Shown piece by piece: positions 32,855 to 44,400 of a DNA stretch of 64,000 bases. Where the stretch lies: assembly GCA_018881555.1 (NCBI GenBank), contig JACAXG010000075.1, positions 1,246,830 to 1,310,829 on the forward strand, given 5' to 3'. How positions within the stretch are numbered: the first letter of the stretch is position 1; each line of letters begins with the position of its first letter. This DNA comes from Amblyornis subalaris. Taxonomy: Eukaryota > Chordata > Aves > Passeriformes > Ptilonorhynchidae. Below the pieces are notes generated by a model. It saw nothing but the letters and a program-made list of their open reading frames with translations, made no database searches and was not told where the DNA came from. Position numbers and translations under genes: made by a program.

Positions 32855-35800
32855 GGTGGAAAATCCTTCTCTCAGCCCCTAACGAGCTCGGCTTCCCTCA
32901 TCCCATGCCCCCCGAGAGCCCCCGCCACGCCGGAGCTGCTCCCGCCGCGCTCCCCGGAGCAGAACGAGTCCCCGCACGCAGCTCCTCCTGCCACATCATC
33001 ATCGTCGTGACAGGGGATTAAACTTTAACCAGGAGCACTTTGAAACATTTGGGGCTGATCAGTGCCGAGTTGCCAGGGTAGCCCAAACTGGAAAACACGT
33101 TTGGCACACGGACGAGCTGCTGGAAGCAACCGCGGTCAAGAGTGGAACCTGGCCGGGGCCTGGGAGGATGAGCGGTCACCTCTGCAGTTTAAAACCCTTG
33201 AACGATATTCTAAAGGGGAATGGATGTGAATTCACAAATAAATTCGATCATAAGGGATTAGAGAGTCAGGAAATGGAGAGCAGAATTTTGTGGGTTTGGA
33301 GGGGGGAGTAGGAGACTGATGGAGCTGAAATAAAACATCAGTGCTGTGTCGCCCACCCGGATCCCAACCCTGCCTAAGCGGTTTGGAAAATGCCATTTTC
33401 TACCTTAATTCTTGGATGAGAACACGGCTAAAAACAAACAGACATCACTACTCATGCCTTTGTTACAAGATATTTTGTGTTTATTTAATGTGACTTGTAC
33501 TTTAACAAACCCACATCAATGCCATTAAGTCTTTTCTTTCTCCATCTTTTTAAAGGCAAATGGTTTTTGAGAACTAGATTGAAAATACTTGAGACTTAGG
33601 GGGGAAAAAATAAAGCTCTCAGGAGACACATTCCATGCTCTCAGCAGAGGGCACTGCTGGAATAAAATACAGGGAACAGTGGGAGCAGGAGGATTTTAAA
33701 CAGCTGAGCAGTCCAGGTGAGCAGTACAATTACCCAGGTAAAGACATGGTATTTATTCTGATTTAATTCATATTTTATTGTTACCTTAACAAAAGATTCA
33801 TCTTCATTAGTAACAATTTTCTGCCAAGCAGCTCAGCTGAATTTAAGGGCTCCCCCATTCAGCACTGACATCTGATGGTTGCAGCAGCAATTCCAGCCCC
33901 AGAGCTGGGAATTTGTGAACCCTGACAGCTCTGCCAAATTTAAAATGTAAAAAATTGGAGCTAAAATGTTGAGCTTGAAAAGGAAAATCCTAGGGCTTCT
34001 TTTTTTTCTGTTGAAGTGTACGAAAATATATTCAGTTTAGTGTGCAGTGGTACACAATTTTTGTGTACTAGAAATAATTTGTAAGTAAGTAATGCGCTTT
34101 TAAAGTATAATTATTATACTTTATGCAAGCATAAGTAAGTAATAAGCACTTCAGATGGTCCCAAGGAAATGAATATATAGAAATAAGGGCTGAGAATTAA
34201 TTAATCAAGCCTGGGGGTGTATGAACATCCTATAAAATATTCCTCTGCCAGTGTCCCAGATAAACCCCCCTTTGTGCCCGCTGTAATCCCAGCTCGTGCC
34301 GCGCTGGCAGCCACACCTCTGGTGTGAGGTTGCTGCTGAACAAGGGCCCCACTATTTCTGCCACCTCTCAGCGCCAGCAAATCCTTTTTATTCACAGCAA
34401 AGGTGGCAGCAGGGCCCAGGTGGGCACAGCCAGGTGGGGCACAGGACACCAGCCCTGGGAGGAACAGAACACCCACAAAGAAAAACGTCTTTGAAAATAC
34501 CCTGCTTGCTAAAAATAACATACCCGTGAATTTGGGCTCCAAAGTGCTCCAGATATTCCCAAAAATGCTGCTTGAAGTCTCTCTAATTTGAAAATTTGGT
34601 ACTCAAGCACAAAACACTAAACGGTGTGAGATCAGAATGTCATTAAAGTAATATCAAGTGGTATAAATAGCTCTCCACAAAAGAGTTGTAATCTGATTTC
34701 CCTAATAGAATTGCATAAAAATTAGCATAATGTTGCTGGATGAAGGGAGACAATAGTGTGGAAATGCTTTTTCAGTGGGCTTTAATATACAGAACCCCCA
34801 GATTTGTATATTCCAACCCTCTGTGATGCAGCTGGAGCTCCCAAATCCAGATGAAATATACTTTAAATGGAAAACACTGTGTGGGCAGAGCTGCTGCACA
34901 GCCCAACCTCTGCACGGAACAACCTCGGTTCAAAGGCCTTTTTCTGCTCCCGTATTCCAGGAACTGTGCAGCGTTCCTTGGACTTACCCTCACTGTACAC
35001 CTGAGAGGAAATCGTTATCTACATCCTATAAACGGGAAAAGAACAATCCCATTGTTTGCTTAGGATGACAGAGAAGTTCAGGGAACCCAATCTAATCTCC
35101 AGACTGACACCTCAAACACTGGCTGTAACTTGCTGTGGGCAGCCTTTGAGTTATATTTATCTAGATTTCACCTTGTGCAACGCCTTTTTTAGTTCTATAG
35201 TTGTTTTTATTTTGGTTCTATGATTGTTTTTACATTTCTTTAGCTGAATGTGCAAATTGTTGTGATACAGGTCACGTGTAAGAAACGGCCTTGTTTTGTA
35301 GAGAATCTCAGAGTCCAGTAATAGTTATCTGATGATCGTCCCTGTGAGAAGAAAATAATCACTGACCATGCTGAAAGAGGCACGAGAGGCTTCAGGATGA
35401 ATTTTTAATGACGGTTCCAGTGGCTGCTGTGGAAAATCCAAGTTCACCCACCTGAGCTGGCAGCCTCAGGAACGCCCCCAGCTGCAGCTCTCGGCCTCCA
35501 GCAGGACCCACAGGGGCTCAGAACAAGAGGTCCCAGCTGGGACAGGCCAAAATTGATTCCAAAAGAAGAAATTCATCCAGGGGCTGAGCCCCAGCTCTGC
35601 ACAGGAACCCTTGGACAACGTTCACCCTCACCTTGGTGTGATGCAGAGCAGCCTCTGTGCTGACAGCACACTGGGAAACTGGAATTGTGCCTGAAACTCT
35701 GGGAGAAAAAGCTGCACCTTGTGGTGGAAACAAGAATCCCACAGCACAGGGAGGGGAAGAGCTGTAGGATGAGCTACAGGTGATGTGCTGCCACTTGCAA

Positions 35801-38372
35801 TGTGATGTGCACACAGGAAAACCCAGCTGCTCCAAGGATGAGGATTTCCCTGCCCTGCTTTCTCCCCTGTCCCGTTCTCCCTGAGCTCACAGTGGATTCC
35901 GACTCTCATTCCTGACACGGCAGACCTTGGGAAATGAGATGGTTCTGCTTTCTCCCTGCACTCAGCTCTGCACTTTCACCATGCTGCAAACACCAAACCT
36001 GGGCCAAAAAACATCACCGAGTGCAGCTCAGCAGGTTCATCCCATGAATCCAAGTTCCACTGGAGGACCTTCAGCGAGGCTGTGGGACCAGAGTGTCCCC
36101 CTGCCCAGCCTCCCCACGGGCATCAGGAGCCCTGCAAAGAAGGAACGGTCAGGAAAGGGAGTAATACAAATAAGGAGCCTATTTATCCAATTTATGTTTC
36201 AATTTATGCAGATTAAAGTCTTCCTTTCTGGAGAGGAAGACACACATGGGGTGTATGATCTCCTTCCAAGATTTTTCGGAGATGTTTGGAAAACAGAGAG
36301 CTCTGCTCCTCCCTCCCCAGCTGCTGTCTTTGAGGGATTTTTTCCTCACAGGTTTGGACTGAAAGAGACTCAAGCCAGTCTCAGCCTCTCAACCTTTGCT
36401 GCTGTGGCTCTCAAGGCCACGAAATAAGTGCAGTTTCCACTGGTTTCGGTATTCCCGCCTGTCCATCCCTACCCTGGAGCTGTGGACACGCTGCAATCAT
36501 CCTGAAAGGAAAAACTAACCTGGAATTCTGTGATTTGCTGTCACCTCCCTGCTTAACTTCGTGCCATCTCCTCTGACCAAGGTCCTCACAGGTCTTCAAG
36601 TTCAGTGTCCAGAAGTCTTTATGTAAAATGCACCCAGTTCTTGATGGCATCGTTGCACCTTGGGACAGTTTTGGTTTTGAAAGGAAGCACCTGTCAGGTG
36701 AGTTTCTTTAGAAAAAAAATAATCAGGAGATCAAATGAGCCTGCCCTGCTAATTTAGATTATATATTACAAGGAAAGGGAAGGTCTTTCCCTGAGTGTGC
36801 CTTCACTCTCGAGCACAAATAAAGGTTTAATTAATGTGGCTGCAGTGCCACGTTATTACCCCTTTAATAACGACAGGCTGGAGGGTTTAGAAGGAAAAGA
36901 ACAAAAAAAGAAGTAGATCAAGAATCCTGATTTTCAAGACCAAAATTTCTAACCCTCAGATTTTTCAGTCCTGAACAGAGGGTTTCAGAGAACCGCACAG
37001 AAATAAAACAGGGAAAAACATCCAAAGATGTTGGTCCAGCTCCTCACCGAGGGCCATCCCAAGGAAAGGGCAAAGTCCAAAGTGTAAATGTTCTCTTGGA
37101 TGCCCTCGGAGGCTGCCGGGAGCTGGCACTGCCCTGCCGCTCTGCGTGCTCAGCGCTCACCCGGCTCCGACAGCTCCGCCGAGACCTCCGCTCGGAAGGG
37201 GAAAAATGCCACGAACTCCCTCATTGTTCTCCCCCGTGCCGTGACTGCTTCCCCCATCACCATGTGCTGGGCGCATCAGCGTCTGTGCAGCCTGGAGCCG
37301 CCGCATCCAGGATGGAAAAACACGGCCCGGCAGCTCTCCGTTGTCAGGATGTTATTTATAGCCACCTTTCTATGAATCGAGGGGCTGCTCCGAGCGAGCT
37401 GTCCGGGCGGAGCTGCGGCTCCCCAGCCCTGCGACCCTCCTGTGGCAGCAGCAGGGCCTGGGCAAGGCGAGAAGCGTTTTCCTGGCTCCTTTTTATTGAA
37501 TTCAGCCTCTGCTGGATGACTCTGCACGCTCAGATCTGCTGCAATAACATCGCTCTGTCCGCGCCTCCTGGAGCATCCTGCTCTTCTTCCAGCCAAGCCA
37601 TTTGGGTTGTACCCCCACGGACATTTGGGGAAGTTGTTTAACTCATTTGTTTTCCTCAGCTGGATCGAAATCCGCCCCCGAATTAAAAGGTGATCCCGTG
37701 TCTGTAACAGAGCTGTGTCACTTTTCTCTCTTTGTTCAATATAAATTCCGAGTTGCCACTGAATCAGGCACAGGGAATTAAAAAATTTAGATGGGAAAAC
37801 AAAGTGGACCAAAAAAAATAAAATCTGTATATATCATACTCTACTAGCAGAAGCAGAAAGTTCAGAAGAAGGCTTATTAAAAAAAATACAATTACTTAAT
37901 TATGTGCGTAAGGTGTTCTGTGTCACCTAATAAACATTTCCTGTTGCTGCACACAGAATTCCCAATGTCCAGTCCCACAAATCAACTCCAATCCTGAGGA
38001 GCTGTCTGGAGAATAGTGGGGTGGAGTAGGGGTTTTATTTGTTTCACTGGGGTTTTTTTGAAAGTAAAAAATTAACTTTAATGCATGTATTAATTGAATG
38101 TCGTGTGGGCTGCCAGGAGAAAAAAAAATACCACTAAATAAAAATGTAGCTTTTTACTCATAGGCTACTAAACACGTGCAGGTTGCAAAGCCTCAGTTAT
38201 TCACTAAGGGCTCCCTGCTCAGTGCCAGGAAGCCTCACTCCCTTTGCCATTCACTTTGGGGAATGAATAAATTTAGGCAAATGAGGAGCAGGGTATATCT
38301 GGAGAAATACAAAGGGGAGGAGTTCACCTTCCTGCTATGGCTTTCAGGTCTGTCCTGGACTACTTACTCCAG
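32855..38372. other. Intergenic region upstream of the receptor and CA4
   Basis: This 5.5-kb interval lies between two divergent genes. I saw no coding exon, no clear transposable element and no CpG island apart from the receptor-proximal 100 bp. Open frames at 35,500-36,430 and 37,090-37,810 look like chance frames. It should hold the receptor promoter and the distal CA4 promoter. Confidence 0.6.
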
Positions 38373-38379
38373 TATAAAA
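38373..38379 (+). promoter_or_regulatory. TATA box of the CA4-like gene
   Basis: TATAAAA lies 85 bp upstream of the start codon and would place transcription start near 38,404, leaving a leader of about 54 nt. There is no CpG island here. A TATA promoter suggests tissue-regulated expression, unlike the other genes in the window. Confidence 0.7.
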
Positions 38380-38457
38380 CTGAGAGCAGAAATATGATCA
38401 CGTCCTGAGGAGTCTAATCAATTCTGGTTTCAACACTGAGCCTATTTAAAATAGAGA

Positions 38458-41400
38458 ATGGAATTGCTGTTCCTTGCTCTCTTCTCCCTGCACATTCTCA
38501 AGACAGAGGCAGTAGGTAAGTCCTTCCCTGCTCTTTCTAACCCCTTGTTAAGGTTACTCTTATTTGTGATTTGTTTCTGACTGTCAGGACATGCAGTGCA
38601 GGTTCTCTGATTCTTCTGTATGGCAAATGGAGTATGATTTATTTATTTCTCTGCCTTTCATTATTTGGGGTAAAATCTCAAGTATAGACTTTTCTCATGA
38701 ATGAATGAGCGCTCTGGGGGTTTCTTTTCACCTTTAGAGATTCTATCTGCCTTCCTCCTCCAAGAAAAATCAATGAGCTTTGACTCATTGTCGCTGTGTT
38801 TTATTATAAATGTGCATTTAAATACCAAAGCATAATTTCTTTATCTTTAAAACTTCTTTAAACCGAAAAGAAATTGCTTGTTTTAATTTTCTGCTCCTAT
38901 TGCTTTGCTGTGTGTGATCCAAGCTGAAATCCTGCTGAGGGAGAAAGAACAATGTGTCTTTGCTGCATCAGCCCAGCAGCCCCATCTATTTTTGCTCCCT
39001 GGGCACTATAAGTACACTGAGCACTTAGGATGGCTCAATCAAATAGCGATCTATAATTAGTATTGGAAAATGCAGAAGGTATTTTTCTGCTTCTCTTTAA
39101 TCAGCAACGCTGCAACGTTGAATAAAATCCCCTTTTTCCTGTGCAAATACCAGCACAGAGCCTCGAAATTGAAGATAAACACTGCAGCTCTTAAAAGTGA
39201 CGAGGGGTCTGTTGTTTGCACTAAAATAGACCAGACTGCAGCGGGGAAAAGAGGGATCCAGCCTTGCCAGAGGGCAGCGCTGCCCTGGGATGGGCTCAGG
39301 GGAGATGGTTCTGAAGCAGATCAAGGTTCATGTGCCAGAGGCGCTCGGGAAGCGCCTGGAGGATCCCAGCCTGAGCTCTGGGCACACAGCAGGGGCTTCC
39401 CTCCCTTTATCCCTCTGCTCCTCATTAATTCCCCATCCCTGAGCAGCCTGGCTTTCCCAGATCCTTACCTGGCAGGTCCGAGCCCTTCCCTCTGCCCCAG
39501 TCCCCGTTCCGTGGGTGTTCTCCCTCCAGGGCTGCCCACACGTGGTGCAGGTGAACAGAAACACAAAGAGCCTTTGCTTTTCCAAAGTCTACGGCTCCTG
39601 TTTGCCTGGTATTGATCACTGGCTACCAACACTTTGCTAAATTTGCTGCTCTCTTAGGGGATTTATTAGGGAAACCTGAAAGACTATCTGGAAAACCGTT
39701 GTGACTTTATTAATTAGTGTTAGTGGTTGGGGTTTACCACTTTATCAGAAGCAAGTGACACAGGGAATGCACAGGATATTTTGTACACTTTTTCCTCTCC
39801 CTCCACCCTGATTATTCCCATGTTTTTCGCTGAGCGTGGACCAAACTGCACAGTCATTAACACACCCAAGAGACTTGCCCTCTCCACCTTCTTCTCCAAG
39901 CCTTTCCTGAGGTAAAATCTCCACAGGATCCTTTACATTAAGTTAAAAGCAAAGCATTTTAGGCAACTTCACTTTTAAGGATCAGGAGTGAATTGAGGAA
40001 TCTGAGATTCCTTCTTGTTATATTCCTTCTTGGTATCTTTTTTAAAGAACAAGTCATTTCCTTCCTCCCTTGTTGCTTTTCAGAACCAGCCTGGGCGATC
40101 AGCCCTGATCTGCTCGTGGAACCCAGCTCCGCCTGGGCACTCCTAACCCGGGCAGCCCACAACTCAAACAGGCCAATGACTGATTCCTCATCTTTTAAAC
40201 TGCTTCCAGCCTTCACCTGTCTTAATATCCAAGCCCCTGCGTTTTAAAATGACTGTTAATAGTCCCTGGGGGGGGTTTACAGGGGAGGGAGGTTCGTTAT
40301 CCCTGCTGTAGGAGAGGGAAACTGAGGCACGTTGGAGCAGCCACCTGCCCAGGGACCAAAGCTTCACCTCCAACCTCTGTCCAGCCTCTCCTCCTCTGGC
40401 TCATCCACATCTCAGCATATTCCAGTGTCAGCAGCTGCGTTGCCCCACCTTTAGAGCTCAGTGACCCCCTGGTGCTGTTTTGGGGAAAAAGAGAGGCAAA
40501 ATGTCTGCGACTTCCAACAGGAATATTCCAAACCTTTAGAGAATGAGGTTTTATTAATGGTAGATCCAGCCTAGTGCCATTCAGAGAACAGGGATATCCA
40601 TCCATCCATCCATCCACCCATCCATCCATCCATCCAGCAGCTCTGGGGTGGGGATAGAGCAAGCTGCAGGTGTTACTGAACATCAGTTTTCTTCAGGGGG
40701 AACGGAATGAACCCCAGCACGTTTTAACCACCTACTTTATCACAGAGCAGGGCTCAGCCATGAGGAGACAGATCTCCCACAGGCCATGCTCTGGTGCTCC
40801 AGAAGATCGATGCCTGATAGAACATTCCTCTAATTTAGATTAGATTAGATTCCTCTTAATTTTCTATATTTCTGCTCAAATGCTTTCAACCTTCCCGAAC
40901 ATAAAATTTACATAACCATGTGGGCATTGATGTCAGCATCACTCCTCACTCTGGGGTTTCCTCCAGGCCAGTTGGGTACAAAACACCCCTGAAAGCTCCA
41001 TCAGCAGCTTAAAAAAAAGAAAGATGCTGTAACTTCTTCCCTTTCCTGTTCTGGAGGTGTGGAGTGCACACTGATTTATGGTGGGGCTCAGAATCCTTGT
41101 TTGGGTTACACAGAACCTTGTGTGTCCCTGGCAGCCTCCCCAAAAGCAATTCCAAGGCAGAATTAGTCATATATGGGATTTCTCCCATTCCTGCAGCCTG
41201 CCAGGTGGGACATTTAAACACATCTGTGTGGCACACGTGGATGTGCCAGAGCAGGAATGCCTTGAGCCTCTTCCCAGCAGTGCTTGTGTGGAGTTATAAA
41301 GGGCATGGACCGTGCAGACACATCCTGATGTGATCCTCATTCACCACAAATCCTGATTTCCCCACATGGAATTACCCACGTGAGGGGTTTAAGTCCCCTC

Positions 41401-44400
41401 TGGTGTCCCCATCACAGGTGGATCCAACTTCCAGCTGTCCCAATATCCAGCACAAGCCTTTAGGTCTTCTGGATATGCTGCGAAGTCCAGAGTGTCTCCA
41501 TGCAAACAGGCTCTTTTCCCTGCTTGGGCACTGCAGGAGATGCTTTGTTGTGTTCCAGAATATATCCAGTGGCCTGTGATTAGATTTTCAGTCGTATTTT
41601 TAGCCGCAGGAGCAGTCATCAAAAACTCAGAGTGGAACACTGCGAAAGGACGGCAAAGCCACGAAGTGATTTGTTTGAATTGAATTTTAAAAATACTTAA
41701 AAAAAAATAATTCTGAATTGTATTTTATTAAACAAAGCAAGGCAAAACCCCTCACAGAGGCAAATCACCTTAGCCCTGGTTACTCATTTTTGGTGAAAGA
41801 GCAGCTCCTGTCTCTGCTGGAGCACATCTCTGAGGGCACAGATCCACAGCAGAGCATCCCAGGTCACAGCCCCAAGCGTTCCCCTCACCCTCTGGCACAG
41901 AGGAAGTAGTCTGCAGGTGTTCACAGGGCGTATCCAGAATCCCTGAGTCTCTTCGGATTTTTCCTGTGGTTTATGTGTGTTCCAGACAAAGACCTCATTG
42001 AGCATGTGATTTATGTGTGCATGTGCAAGTTATAAACACAGTGCTCGGGTCAGATGTGGTGACTTGCAAGGCTTCACCACCACAATAAAGCTGATTTTTC
42101 AAGGCTAACTCCCCGTCATATCCTGCAATTTACATGCATAAAGGTGTGTTATCATCATGAGAAATAAAATTCCAGGTAAAAGTGAAGAGCCATGAATTAT
42201 CACAAACACTTGCAGGGACACACAAACCTAGAAGTGAACTTTTGGAACTGATTTTGTCTTTCAAAGTGGCTGACTGGGGCTTCCTGAGGATGTGTAATAC
42301 TTAAGAATGTATAAATAGACTCATGTATATATGCTCAGTTTGTGCTCAGCAATCTCATTAATTAGAAGGACAGGCTTAGATAACAATTGCTTTTAAGTTG
42401 TTTTGTCTCTTGCACTAAAAATAGAAAGTTTCACAAAGCCAGCTAAAAATAGGATGAGCCCAACACAAGCCAAACCTAAAAATACATCCCATGCAAACCC
42501 AGATTTTTGCCATTTTCATGGAAAAGGCTGCAAAGGTGACAGCAGGTTTTGGGGCTGGGTTTGAAAACCATGGACAACAGAGCAGGGAGAATTCTGGCAC
42601 TGGGGGCAGCCCTGGCTCTGGGAAGGGCAGCAGCGGGAGCACCGAGTGTCCCAGGGAAAACAGGGAACGGTCAGCCCGGATGGGGCTGGAAGGGTGACAA
42701 GAGGCTAAAGGGACAAACAAAGGGCTCAGTCGGTGAAAGAGAGAAGGGATTTGGGCTGAAAAGCATCACAGGATATCCCTGCTGTCCCGGGCTGGCGGCG
42801 GCAGAAAGGTCGATCACACTCCCAGAGGTTCATCGCAGTGAATAAAAGCAGCTGACAACACATAAAATTCATAATCTGCAGCCACGCTATCAGAAGCACA
42901 AATTTAGCCTGTTTGTTCCCTATTTCAGTGACCCTTCAGTGCACAGGACCGGGTTCAAAGGGCATTTTCAGCCAGGCTGCCAGCCCAGCTCCCACAGCAC
43001 GCGGAGCACCCCGCGCTGCCGGCGGCTCCGAGTAGGGCGGCAAGCAGGGGACAAAGAGCGGGACAAAGCAGATTTCGGAACTTTTATGGAGTTCAGACAA
43101 TCTGAGCACCGTCCAAAGAGCTGAAGGGTCTTTTCCTCGATCACACAATAGCACCTTGGCAGGGCTGCTCCCGGCCTGGCTCCAGCCCAGCAGCCCCGTC
43201 CTGCCCAAGCGGACAGGAGAGGGAGTTCTCAACTGCAGGCATTTTTTAGGGTTTTTTTTTTCTGCCTCGAGCTTCCAAACGAGGCTTGATAGCTAAAACA
43301 ATTGAAAACGTTTACAATAAAATGAAAACAATACGTAATTGCATTGTTTTCCAGCTCCCCCCCACCCCCCCCGCACCAAGAAGCAGCTTTGGTCAGGAAA
43401 CCAGTTGTAAATTCCAGGGGGAAGAGGCAGAGATAAGTGGGACTGGTCACGTGCCAAGAGAGACTCCCTAAATTTGACTGTCCTGAACTCTGTGGAGGAA
43501 GAGCCAGCCCAGTTCAGCCCTACTCCAGATTAAACCGAACAAAGTCAATGTGACACCCATGGCATGGTACAGAAGCACTTAAATCAAGGATCCATAATAG
43601 AATGTAAGAGCAAGGTATAGTTTTTTATATATATGTATAATAGATATATTTTAAAAAAATACATTACTGCAATGATTTCAGCACCTCAGCTACAAAAACA
43701 AACTAACAAATCCCCCTAAAACACTGAAAAAACCCATTTTCTGCTGTGTTTTTTCAGCAACAAAATGAACAGCAGGAAAGAGAATGTGGGAGCTGAGGTT
43801 TGATTGAAAGAGCAACGAGGGTGGGCTCTGAGGGGTACCCAGGCCCTGTGAAGAAAGGGGTTCAGAGGGAGAGATCTTGAAGCAGAAACAGTGGGAAGGT
43901 GAAGGGCACCGTTGTCAAGAGATGGGACAAAAGATGGATGAAGCCAGAACAGGAATTACAGATTAAGAGGGAACTATTTGAATGCTGTAAACACCAGGGA
44001 GGGAAAAGAATTGTTTAGGGTGGTTCAGTGATATTTCTAGGAGTGATGGGATGCAGATAAGGAAGTGGAAAATGTAAGCAATTAAATAGGAAACACTTCC
44101 TGACGGTGACGGCTAATAGACTGTGGAAAAGTCTCCTAAGGGAAGTGGCAGGAGCCGCTCGGACAATTAAAACTGGAGTGGACAACAAACCTTGGGGCAT
44201 GATCATGCCTAAGACCACGGACAACCGCCTGGATGTGACGAGTATCTTCCCTTTCGCTCCGGGAAGAAAGCCCCAAAGCCCAGGGGAAGAAAGAACCATT
44301 GTGATGCAAGGTGCCCGTGAGGAGGGAGGAATCACATCCGACCCAGATAAAATCCAAATGCAAATTTTCCTTGTAAGGGACTCGGGGTGAGGCTCTGCGG

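Noticed and set aside
32363..33010. 215-codon plus-strand frame opposite the receptor
   Set aside because: Antisense shadow caused by high GC content.
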